From Vespa crabro (lineage: Eukaryota; Arthropoda; Insecta; Hymenoptera; Vespidae), in contig NC_060961.1 in assembly GCF_910589235.1 (NCBI RefSeq), positions 124,001-188,000 of the forward strand: a stretch of 64,000 nt of DNA, given 5' to 3'. This document shows, one piece after another, positions 22,131 through 35,479 of this stretch. The position numbers and the translations under genes were made by a program. The notes under the pieces were generated by a model. It was not told the DNA's origin. It saw only the letters and a list, made by a program, of their open reading frames with translations, and made no database searches. Every line of letters starts with the position of its first letter. The first letter of the stretch is position 1.

Positions 22131-25100
22131 GAAGCGGACTGGTGCGACTTCGTCTTGAAAATGGTAGAGAAATAATTGCGCGAGCCGTCATGTGAGATTG
22201 TCGTCCGCTTTGTACGCGAGAAAAGGAACTAGACCGTGTAAAGCAAAGCAAAGCGAAGCAAAAAAAAATTGTTCACACACGCGAAACAATGCTCGCGAGT
22301 TACACGTCTCGGAACATCTAATCTTTTTCCTAATTCTCGAATCATATCGATTCTCCACGCTCTAACGAGCTACATCTTTCTTATCTCGTCACTTACATAT
22401 GTTACTTTGATCCAACTCGTTTTTTCATTTTTATCTCAAGAAGAGAAGTACATAGAGATATTCGCAATGCGTGTCTGTTTTATGATAAACAAAATCTCTC
22501 GATCGAAGAAAAATTATAAAACACATCGCATCAAAAAATCTTCTCGTAGATACGTTAAAAATACGTAGAACGTAAACGCAGAGATAAATATTTTTCTCGG
22601 GAATTAATTTAGAAAAATCTCTGACGTAATATTTGCGAGAATATTTGTAAGAAAAAGGAATCGGAGCACGTATCATCTTTAACGCGCAAACGATCGATTC
22701 TTGCGACTTGAAATCATAGTTTGCCCCGCATGACCTCTAAATACGATTGCTTTAAATAAACACACACGAACTTTCCGATAATGTGTGCGTTATGTTATAT
22801 CGTTACGGCAGGGCAATTAGATAGGAATGATGTAAGATCCGTTTCTTTCGAATTTCTGTAAACATTCGCGAGCGCGAGTGCTTACGGAGAGCTCCATATA
22901 GAGAACGAACGCCTCGCTCGATAACATTCATTGTCAAATTTCTCTGTAATATTTATACATGCGATCGAGATTATTCTATATATTTAATATGAATTGCGAT
23001 CGGCAATTATTGGAAATATTTGAAAGTCTTAAGATAAGTTCGTTTGATCGGCCATTTGAAAGCCGAAAGATCGACAGCGCAGGAAAGTTTCTCGTTAATC
23101 GTTAGAAACAATTTTATTTTCCCATATCTACGGGCATACGTATACGTATAATGTAGCTACGTATGTATCCTACATTATGCGTGAGAAAATGCAATAAAAG
23201 TTAAAATTACCTTCAACGGCGAGACTAAAAAATTGTCGATCCCGTGCTAATAAATTTTCCACCGACACTTCGTACTTTCCAGCATTATCCGCCGTTATAT
23301 TGTCCAACGTTAAATGAGAGACACCAGCACCGTAGGTAATTCCAATTTTTTCCTCGGACGTTAACTCTCGACCCTTGAACGATATAGAAACATTAGTTTA
23401 TTGAATATATTGACAGCAATCGATACTTGCTTTCTAATATATTGCCGTTAGAGTATGGGAATGGCTCATTTTACAGAGATTGTAATAGGTGCGATAAAGA
23501 TCTAAAAGAATGCGTGCTCAAGGTTTAAGAGAAGACGCATGTTTTGTCAACGATCGCGAGAATACTGCTTCGTACAGTTTCGTACGTTGCGACGCGATGC
23601 GACGGAGCGAGTCAACGCGTCGCATTGGTTTCTATAACAAAATAGAGAAAGAGGGGAGATCTCTCGAATATCGCTCGTCGTAAGGTGACCGGACCTTTAA
23701 TATTCATTTCGAGCACACATATAAGGCCACTGACATAGTTCCTCATAAATTCCAATTAAAATTAATAAGCCGCATTAAACGTAACGAAACTTTCTACGTA
23801 TCTATTATGTATGTGTAGGTAGACATGTGGAGTAGAAGCATTTATTTGTGCAAAATACGTAATGCGTACGTACTTGCACAAGAAATATGAAAAGAAAGTA
23901 TTTGGGGATTCGACGTTCTCTCATTTATCGCGTTAAAGATTCCATCGGAATTCTTCGACCGAAGAATATCTTCGACCGAACGTCGAAGATAAGACCAGTG
24001 GAATGGACAATTGATCCAACGCCAGCAAATTACATTTACAGAAATATTCATTGTGATGAATTCGGGGCATAAATGGACGTATGTTTCTAAGCGTCGTCGA
24101 TAAGCTACCTGTTACCTAAGCGGCGACAATGTCATAGCGACTCAAGGAAATTGCAAATATATTCAAACGTCATACCAATTCATTCCTATTAACGATTACA
24201 GATATATTAGCTAGTAATGTTACTTTGAACAACGTTCTTAAGAGCGTAGCGAATTCTTACTTACCGCGCGAAACCATTTGACCAATGGCTCGGGATGGCC
24301 ACGATAGGTAATCCTGAGAACGAGCTTGTTACCTCTGAAGACTTTTACGTCGTTGGGGGCTTTAACGATCATAGCCGCTACAAATTTGTCCAATTTGTTG
24401 GACGATTCGTCATCGGGCTCTTTAGATTCGTTATCCGTTCTCGATGTTAATAGAGATCGTTCTGTGCACGTAAATGGTATTATATCTGTCTCATTCGATT
24501 TGTCTTTCTTCGTCTTCGAGATATGCAGATCCGTCGGAGGAACGGCATTTTTCTTCTTCGGCAATGGAGAGAGCCGTTGGGGGCTCGACGATTTCTTTCT
24601 TAAAGGAAGCGAGGACGATCTCGTGCGTTTGAATTTTTCTTCCTTTTGACAGGAGCCATTCGTCGAAACTAAATGCTGTTCCTTCTTGGATCTTCTAAAT
24701 GAGCTCGAAAGAGTCTGAAAGAGTTTGGAATCGGGCGTACGATTAAATAACGATGGAGACGGTGATTTTTCACGGTTATAAGATATCTTTTGTTCTTTCT
24801 TCGAATTCGAAGTGCGGCCCTCGGAGATACACGAAATTCGGTTCAATTGCAGTTCCGTCGTACAGCAGATCGATGGACCATTTCCAAGGACAGAAGCTGT
24901 ACAACGAATTTCACCCGCGTCTCGCGAGGAGACGTCGCGTATCTTCAAAATGCTGACATTTTCGTCTACCTCGATCTGCGCAATATAATAATACTCTTGT
25001 TTAAAATCTCTTGGGCAGCTCTCTCTCTCTCTCTCTCTCTCTCCCTCTCTCTTGTCGTTAATTATTCCATAAAGTTCGGTACGTACCTTGCATCTAGCGT

Positions 25101-28100
25101 TATCCCTGACGTCTTTTCCATTAACGGTCCAAAAAAAGTCCATTGACTTTTCGCACTGTACTCGTGCACAGAAACACGCGGTCTCGCCCTTCGAGACGAT
25201 TTGAGTTAGCGGCGTTTTGGTAAACCGTGGCGCGAGATTAGGATATATAGCCTTATAATCTGTTCAACGAATAAACATCGAATCATTACGCTTCCCCTAT
25301 CTTGGGGAATTTTTATACTCGATACGATGGATAGGTATATAGGTATATGAAAGATAACGAATACCTTGAACAGCAAGGAGACCGCTACAGGACGTTTCTC
25401 CGAATTCGTTTCGAACGACGCAAGCGTAATCTCCGGCGTCTCGTGGATGGACATCGCAGAGTCTTAGGGCGATTCCTCCATCGCTATGCGAAACGTAATT
25501 ATGACGATCGTCGTCGGGTATCTCGCGTTTATCTTTCGACCAATTGATCGAGAACGGGGGAGTACCTGTGAGAATAAATCCACGCGAGTCTTATCCATCC
25601 GGAGAGAAAAAGCAGCATAAAGTAGAAGAAGAAGAAGAAGAAGAAGAAGAAAGATATCAAGTTTTACCAGCTAGTCTGGCACGAAGTTCATATGAATTTC
25701 CTTCCATAACGATGGACTCTTTGGGAAGCGATTGCAAGAATGTCGGTGGTTCTTTGTCCAAAGTTGAAGAATCGTGTGGATCGAGTACGGTTATCTGTGA
25801 AAGGCGAAGGAGAGAAAGAACGAGAAGCTAATCTTTTGAGGTCATAAATATTTACCTGACAAGTGTTCCTCGCTGAGCCAAGGACGTTCGTTGCCACGCA
25901 GGCATATTCGCCCGAGTCGCTCGCTTTTACTTTCGTAATTTCGATTTTCGCGGTTTTACCGTCAAAGTGTCTCTTTATTCTATTCGAACGAGGCAAAGGT
26001 CGTCCATTCCTAAAACGCAAACAGACGTTTCGTCTCGATTCGCATAGTCACTCGTACGTGACGTATTAAAGATATTACCTATACCAGGTTGGCGTTGGAC
26101 TAGGGATCCCTCTTAGGCCACATTGCAGGCGCAAACGGCCGTCCGTTCTCGTAGTCGTATCGAGAAGACTTCGAGAAAAGGAAGGATGAATCCTCGGAGA
26201 GGCACTTCTAGTTCTTATAGTTCGCCCGTAAGATCCATGCCGATCTATTCAAAATAATTGTCTTATTTATTAAATATTTTTCTTTACCTCCTTTGTTTTT
26301 TTTTCTCTCTTTTTCTTCTTTTACGTCCACGCTAATCAATATTATGAATATTTGAGAAGATAAATATAATTATGTAAGAAGCTTTTAGAAACGGTTATCT
26401 AATCGTGGTATTACAAACGTAGCCGGGAATGCGTCAGAGTTACGCTTACTTATCACTTCGAGTCGAGCACTAGCCTCGATTCTACCAAAATCGTTTTCCA
26501 AGGTAACTCTGTAAAGGCCAGCATCCTCTTGCGTAACCTCCCCGATCTCTAGGACCTTCACGTCGTCCTTTTCTACGATGGAAATTCTCGTGGTCGGCGT
26601 GACAACGATTCCATTTTTGTCCCACTTCAGCCAGGGCGTTGGATGACCGACGACGGCACATTGGAAACGCACGGTTTCACCTTCTTCGACCACTCGATTG
26701 TGCGGTACGGAGTAAAATTTCGGTGGACTGATCTTTGGTCGTTTTATCGTTGAACCGCGTCGTGCCGGAAATTGAGGAGACCTGAGTTCGCGGCCGTCTA
26801 ATCGGGAGAAAATTATTGCCATTCGATTAAATATCACCGAATGAAATCTTCGAAAGAGTCTCATGCACTTAATATTTTCAATTTCTTTTTGCTGAATCGC
26901 GCGGTTAATGTTAGATTGAAGGGGGGAAAAAGTTCAGTCTTGAAAACTCACGGGAAACTGCAGGAGACAAACTTCTTATAGGCGTAGATCGTGGAGTTGA
27001 TCGAGGCGTTGATCCTGCCGATAGTAGGCCGACCGGTCGTGTTAATCTTTCGCTCAGTACGTTTTCTTTGCCCTCGGGAACTGCGGGGATTGACCAATTG
27101 CCAAAGAAGAAAGATTTAACGTAAACGTATATTCAACTCTTCAACTCTTTGATCGAACAAAGGATTGATTATTATTTTGAACGCGCACGTTTCTAATATA
27201 AGTAACTTGATATTCGCGCAATTTATTAGCAAATGCACGTGAGCAAATGCAAGGGGGAGAATGCTCGGACCACGGAGGCGCGTTTTGATTACGCTTTATA
27301 ACTCAACGTTACCTATAACAACTTTTTTGACGTTTCAACTTCTCTCGAAAGGAATCGTTCCTCTTTCTATTTATATTTTGATTTACATTAACGATTGCGA
27401 AAATTCGTAAGGATAAAAATGTGATGTAAAACGAAGGTAAACTTTTTTTTTAACGTTAAATTACCATCAACGACGAGACAAGCCGACGTGAATGCCTTCC
27501 CAAGTTCGTTGTAAGCGACACACGTGTACTCTCCCTCGTCCTCGGGATATACGTGTTGGATGCTTAGCCGTGCTACTTCGCCATCGAATTCACTCGTAAA
27601 ATCGTTACCCATCGTTATTATCTAAAAATGACCATTATTAACTTTGCCATTTCTACGTTTATACGATATTTCGAGAAACGCTATATTGTAGGTAGAAGAA
27701 TTACACGCGTTGCGTTACCTTTCCACCCTTCTCCCAACGAACGTTGGGTTGTTCGGGCGTGGCAAGAAATTTACACTCCAAAGTGACAGCGTCACCGTCG
27801 CAACATCTTATATCTCTGAGTTCCCTCGTTACCATAGGCAAGGTGAGCACCTTCCTGCGAATAATCCGATAAAGACGTAAGCGAGATGTAACTTGGAGTA
27901 CATTTTCAAAACTACGAGCTGTGCGAGTAGAAAGAAAAAAAGAAAGAAAAATTGGAAATTCGTCTAACGATAGAATACCAACCCGTGCGTAATCGGCGAC
28001 TTCTTCATCTTCGTCGTTTCCTTACCTTGACCTGCAAAAGGATATGTGAATTCATATAATTATAAATTATGATAAATAGGTAACATAACGGGTTAATCCA

Positions 28101-31100
28101 TTTAGTTGATCTTAAACATTGATAATAAATATGATGTATGTAGGTGTATATAAATCAATATATAGAATTTCTCTCACCTTTAGCATATATTTGCAAAGAA
28201 ATTATGGCTTTCGCTTCTCCATGACAATTTCGAGCGATCACCGAATACGTTCCGGTAAAGTCGAGCTTCGCGTGAGGTATTTCCAGTCTGTATTGAGGAC
28301 CGTTATCCACCAATCGAAAATGAGGCGCGTCCCTATAATAATCGGGCTGCAAATGCGACATAGCTATTATAGTATATTAGAACGTTGTATGTATCTCCTC
28401 GTTGTGTTAGGTAATATTATTTCACAATCCATTACAATAATATACATACTTAAGAGAAGAAGTAATGAATCGTTGTAAAAAATTATCCCCAAAGAAAAGA
28501 TCGGTCGTACGTATGTGTATGTATTTCGCTCGTAGATACGTATGCGCGCACGTCGTTCGAACGTTAACGAAAAAGAGAAGCGTTACGTCGAAAGACGAAT
28601 ACTCGCCTGACCTCGAGCATCGACCTCGACCTAGATACCAACGCGTTTCCGCGATTCCCACGCCTACGCTCGAAAATAAAAAAAAAAAGAAAAATGTTTT
28701 AATAAAGTTACTCCATTCGTATTATATAAAACATACGAGTACGTATAATTCGACGACCTTTAATTGTCAAAGGTACACGGGGTTAAAACTCAGCGTGAGA
28801 TGTTTAAAGAGAGAAAAAAAAAAAAAAAAAAAAGAAAAAGAGACGACAGTAGTCCTCTCGTTGGAACTCTAGTCCATATAGGGAGCGAAAGTCGATCGGA
28901 TCGTTCGAGACTGATCTTGTTATGCCTATGACACAGACACAAGTGCCAACAAGTGAATATTTATTTCTTTCCCATTGCTAATCGCCTTTCTCTTAGTTTT
29001 ATCCAGGGTTCATATAAATCCTCACAATTGTAATCGTAATACGTGTATAAACGCATAAAGTTGTTATACCCATAACTATCTAGATAAACTCACCCTTATG
29101 ACATTATAAATATAATTTGTTGAAATACGAAATGGAGATAGAATGGAAAAATATCGATGGATTACGCGATAATGCTCCTTCGGTACGAAAAGTGTATCGA
29201 TCGATCCGTATCTCATTGCGATAAATGAAGTTTTCAAGTTTTCTAAGGCGAGCTGTTTCTTGACATAATGGACCTTCCGAGACCCATCCGTCTTTCACCT
29301 GTCTATCGTGCACCAACGTGACGCGCTTCGCCTACGATGAAATTTATGCGTACGACACTTCCCGTTACGGAAGAGAGACGCCGTAAACTGGTTGGTGCAA
29401 GGACTCTCTATAGGGTATTACATGTATATCGGTGCGAGATCGGTGCAAGAAACTTGACTTTGTGCCCTTCCATCGGATCAAATCAATTTTTCCGGATATT
29501 CTCTGCCATATATCGTACAATTCGTCAGGATAGTATATTTTAATACTATATCGATTAAGAGGAGCCCTCCTTTCGTCTTATCCCTAACAGAAACAATTCA
29601 ATCTTGAACGTTACAATTTGACGATCTTAATATAAATAATTATAAGTAATTTATAATAGTTGTTAAGAGTGGCGATTAAAAAACGAGTCGATCTTTTTCT
29701 TTTAACGTTCGCAGCGTTAACGTAGTCGTTAGCTAAAAAGGAATGCTCGCTGAACCTATGTATGTATTTGGTGGCTTGGCTCGATGCGTCGCACGTTCTT
29801 GCAGTTACTACGCGAGAGATTAACTCGCGAGACTCGGCCAAGTTTTCCTCGAAGTATATAGATTCGTTCTCGAGGAATTTCCTTAAGAGAGACGATGAAA
29901 AGGCCTGAGAATGAGAATGACTCATTACGACTGGAAACTCGTACGTTAGGACGAGTTTCCTAAACGTTCAGTGCTCTTCTTTTTAATCGTCACCGTTCTT
30001 GTAATAATTACATTATTTCTATAAAAAAAGAGTTAACAATGACAAAATTATCAACAAATTGCCTGCGGATTTTCAGATCAGATTTTAAGTATCTTTTAGA
30101 GAAAATTTTCTTATCCATCGATAATACCTATGGATATTATTATATATAGTATTATATTTATTTATGTACCTACGTGCTTTGGAAATAGGATACTTTGTCA
30201 TTTTGAAGCCGCACATGCACATCAACTTGAGATTTATAGCTCACATTTCTTTTCACGAAATTCCATATGGAAAAGAATCATCCTTCCGAATAAAGAAGAC
30301 GATAACGTACGATAAATTTCTACTCACTTTTCTCACTTTTTCAATGACAAAGAATACGTTTTTATAATCGAGACAAATGTCAATTCGCTAAAATATTTAC
30401 GAGAGAGAGAGAGAGAGAGGGACAGGGGGATAGAGGAAGAGAGAGAGAGAGAGAGAAAGAGAGCGACGTACATATGCGCTCGTCGTACGACGACGATCGA
30501 CAGTAGGCTATTCATTGGCCAAAGTTAAACACCGACTGTTTTACCGTTCGTACTTCGCGGTACCGATCCATCGGCGAAGAAAGCCAACTTGGATGACGAA
30601 AAGTGGGGACGATGCCTTCTAGGTAACTAACTAAGTATTTACACTCTTCTCGATTATGCAGATATTCGTTTGACGTAAATACTTTGATGCTTCGACGTTT
30701 CCTTCCTTCCTTCCTTCCTTCCTTTCCCTTCGTGCCTTTTCCTTCCGGTCTTTCTCTCGAGGATGAGGATAATCGTATATCATACGACACGATTCTCGAT
30801 ACTTCGATCGTGTCGAAAGAATCGTCAGAACGCAACGCAACGAAGGAGAGTTCGCGTAACAAAGGGAACGACGAAAGCGCACAAACGTTAGAATGAAATT
30901 TATTGTAACCAAGTCCTACGTCACGGATAATACTTTCGATATGCCTGATTTGTATTCTCCTTGACTTTTTATTAACGTTAACGCCCACGTACGCCTATCC
31001 ATTTCTGTATCTCTTCGTTGAAGAAGAAATAAAAATCATTGTGGAAGGCTTTCCAATGAAAAAAAAAAAAAAGAAAAGAAAAAAGAAAAGAAAAAAGAAA

Positions 31101-34100
31101 GAAAAATCTTGGACGGAACATTAGGATTACATTGAAATTCCATTACCCATTTCATATTTCTAGACGAGGAACAAGAGGAGGAGAAATCCTTTATAATTGT
31201 CAAGGGAGCACTTTTCGGCTTCTCGGAGTTTGCATCGAGCTTGCTTCCTCTTTCGTTGAATAATAAATTTCTCTTCTTCTTCGTTCCATCTTTGGGCTCC
31301 TCGTTTAACCTAACGTAGCACGTACTGTTACCTTTTAAAGAGGCGACGCGAAATAAATGCCGTTTTCCCCAACGCGACGCATATAATACCTGACCCACTA
31401 TGGGCATAATGCGGTATGTAACACTATCATTTCTTTCTTGCTGTCACCTTGACCTACATCCGTGATCGATGCAGCATTAGGGACACGTCATTTTCTGGGA
31501 TTGCAAAATGAATTTTGCAATTACTCCCCGTACTTGCATATCCAACTTGTAAATCCAGCTCCTTCAATTAGCTATCTTGTAACGCTTTCATTGTAAAGAC
31601 ATTCTAATTGCAAGCACGGATCCCTTTATTTACGAAGTGTAAATGAAATAATTACCTTGAGAAAATCGCGCAACCAGATAACTTCCGGTTTAGGATCACC
31701 AACGACCTCGCAAAGTATAATGACCGTATCTCCTTCGAGGGCCTCGGTTGATAAAGGTTTCGTAACGAATAGCGGCTCCTTCGAATATCTGCGAAACGAA
31801 AGGACAGAGAGATAAGTAAGTTAAGTTTTCTCAGTGATCAAACGTAGAGACGCAAAGATATTAAAATTAAATATATTCTTTACGTACGGCACATCGGGAG
31901 AAGCAATGGTCACCGTTGGCAATCCTTCGATAAGAGATTCAATTTGCTTGTCGTTCGCTTCGTCGCTTCCGACGATAACGTTGACTCTCGTTGATGTCTC
32001 AGCACGGCCAACTTCGTTGACGGCTGTACAACTGTAAACACCAGCGTCCCTGCTCGTAACTTTGGCCAAAGATAATTCGACTGTACCGTCGTGGCTCAAG
32101 GTCATGATAGTTCTTCTACTAGGTCGAAGACGCAATCCATCGCGGTGCCTGATAAGAGGAAACACGAAAAAAAGAAAGCAAACTCGAGAGTTTCTTAATA
32201 AATTCGAATTTTTCTTTGTTTTTCTAAATAAAGTGCGGTAATCGATTTTTGTTCGCTCACCATACTACACCCACGCTAGGATAAGCCTCGATCTGAGCTG
32301 ACATTCGTAATTCGTCATTTAATCTTACAGCATAGACTGCATCCAGGCCATAAAGAAATTCAGGGGCAACGTAAGCACGAATTCCTTTATCGACTACGAG
32401 GATGGATCGACAGGACACCGAACCGTGGATATTTTTTGCCGTCACCATGTAACATCCGGAGTCCTCGAGCGTCGAATGAATTATCTCTAGAGTATGAAAG
32501 TTGGAATCGTCGTCCCAAAAGACGTGACGTTCTGGAAAGAAAGAAGAAAAAGAAAAAAAAAAAAAAGAAAAAATGATTATATCTATTAGTCGTTATTCAA
32601 TTTTCCAGCTTAGTCTCTTACCGTCTTGAATAATTTCAACGGCGTTTTTAAACCAAGTTATCTCGGGAGCAGGATAACCCATAATTTGGCACGTTAAGCG
32701 TACGGGATAGGTAACCTGAACCCGTCTATCTCGTAATCTCATGGCGAACTGCGGTGGCCTTTCTTCTCGCTCATCTCCCAAAATTCTAACGTAAGAGAAA
32801 ATAATTGCCTTTCTCGCTATTCTCTTTTTCCTTATTCTAATACGGAAATTGTTTATTAAATAAAACGAACTTGTATTAATAATACCTAGATCTAAGTTTT
32901 TCATCCGCTTCGATGATCTTCGGATCGGTAACGACGAGTACTCTAGCGAAAGATGACACTTTACCAACTTTATTCGATGCCTCGCAAATATATCTGCCTG
33001 AATCATCTTCCTTTATCGTATCTATGGTAAGAGAGGACCTTAAACCTCTCCTACCGATGGAATATCGCGAATCGTTGTTAGGATCAATCTCGGCCGTTTC
33101 GCGATACCATTTGATATTTATATTTGGTTCTCCACGAATCTATAATTTTTAATAACGATCGATATGACAATGAAATGAAACGAAAGAACGTATAGTAGAT
33201 ATTTTATATTTCTTAAGATAAGTCCCACCTCGCATTCCAATTTGATGGTCGAGCCCTCAAGAGCCTTCAATTGGCCAGGGAGAATTTTGATGAATTCTGG
33301 AAGATCAACGACTTGGCTGACCGTGAAGGAATTCGACGTCGTCACGGATTCGCCCCATCCATATCGATTTCGCGGGGTTACGCGAAATCTGTATTCTCCG
33401 CCTGGACGAAGATTGAACGCATCTATGGCGTTTATCGGTGTGATGCCCAGCTGATATGCAAAGTGAGAAATAATAAAATAAGAGGCATCGACTAAAGTAA
33501 ATTATTTGACATTAAACTATACCTCGACCCAACGAGCACCACCGTCCCCACCCATCAACCATGCGTCAACCTTATAGGCGATGACCGGAGCTGGTCCTCT
33601 CCTCTCGGCCTTGCCCCAACTCAAGGACAACCAATTTCTTCCACCATCGACGACAACTGGCTCGCTGCTGATTGGTCCAGGGACATCTGGTGGCGTGAAA
33701 ATATTTGTAAATCAGCGTGCTTTTTCGAAGAACAATTTCTCTCTCTCTCTCTCTCGATCTACCTCGTTGTCCGAATAAATATTCTATAAAATCGCTGATC
33801 AAACTATCCTCGCTAGTCAAAGATCGTTTCAAACGAGAGCTCGGTAATTCGAGGTCATCGTTCAACGCGATTTCTTTATCTTGATTCCTCATTCTTCTTA
33901 CTTTAATATCATCTCTAAATTTCTACGTTAAACGTAAAAATATGGTTTTATTTCTTTTCAACTAAATACTTCGATATTTTTCTGGGTGAAGTACACGATT
34001 TATACGTATTCTTTGGGAAAAAAAGTAGGGCAGAGACGAGACGATCCGCGTCTCGATGCCGACTGAATTTCGAATTTGTGGAGATACAGAGAAGTAGGAG

Positions 34101-35413
34101 GTGGTAAGGAAATAGGTAAGGGAGGTAAACGAAAATAACCCAACGGGAGGTGTTCCTCAAATTGTGTATGTAGGTGGTCGTATCAGTTTAATATTTCTCA
34201 AAAACATTTAGTAACATCCTGAAACGTCTTCCTAAAGATTTACATTCCTGTCGTAATTTCCCTTTATCGTTGTAAAATTTTAATAACGGCATCGTTCCTG
34301 TAAATTATTTTTTAGTCAGTAACAGCCCGTTTAATCGACAGCCATGATATATATTACATCTACACTTGAGCTGCCTGTGGTTGCTTAATCGCTGGCCTTT
34401 GCTACTCAAAGCTTATATAGCTTCTCAAAAGAGATATGTACTTTATAAAAGACTTTTCTCCCGCCGAATGTATCGAGACAACAAATGTACAATTATATTT
34501 ATAAAGGTAATCCTTAATCAACATTCGGATATTTTCAAAGCGTACCGTAAATGGACCACCTCCTGATCAAAGATTCTGAAGTCATTCCAACATCCAATGT
34601 CAGTAATTCTGCTCGTCCTTCGTGATAAATCAGTCACGCCGCCGTTATTTGTCGGTGCTAGAGATATATGTAAACGCGCGTATGTAGGTACATATTTACG
34701 ATATTTAATAGTTTTTATATAGTTAAAGATTTGAACAGTCGTTGCACTTGGCATCGGTCCAGTGTCGTATGGAAGTATATAATAGATCTGGCCTGGTCTC
34801 TACTTTTCTATTAAACACTTCTTTTCTCATTTTTTAATAGACAAACTTTAAACTCGTATATCATTATAGTACTCGTATATTATTCGATCGATAATCTCCG
34901 GGAAAATATATTCTTCCCTTGTAGATACCGATAATGGTATTATGCGCGTGAAGATTGTAGAGCGTAAATAAAATCTCGATCTTTGTTCGTGAAACTGTAA
35001 TTAGTTAGTTGCTTTTAAGGTAGCGTTTAGTTCCCTTTTACTTCTTACTTCTTTTTCTAATCAGTTCAAAGACTGATAGTACAATATGTTGTATATATAA
35101 GCAGTCAACTTAAATATCTACGTCATTTTGCAAAACACTTTAGCCCAGGGACTACTTGGAATAAAGCCAAACGACCCTGGGCCAAGTGTACTAACAAGTG
35201 TACACGCTGTAATCGCTGTTAGCGTCGTCGCATCGCTCTACTCTAATTATAATTACTCGATTATTCATCGGTTTGATCATTGTTATTATCAGCCATTTTA
35301 CTTTTACTGTATATGCTTTTAGCGTCCGTGGTTAAAGAAGTTAACGCAATAAAACGTATCGTATTAGCATAAAGTCATCATCAGTGTTATTAAATTATTT
35401 TGATTTGACGGAA

Positions 35414-35479
<66 letters not shown>

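Noticed and set aside
28465..28872. Plus-strand open frame of 135 codons in intron 28
   Set aside because: Basic, Lys-rich tail from an A-run; no homology, promoter or partner exon seen.
30512..30988. Minus-strand open frame of 158 codons in intron 28
   Set aside because: It could be mistaken for an extra Stretchin-Mlck exon. Ig15 joins perfectly from 31656 to 28346 without it, and it shows no Ig pattern.
31036..31407. Minus-strand open frame of 123 codons in intron 28
   Set aside because: No domain, ends in a poly-Phe artefact of an A-run, and is not needed for the reading frame.
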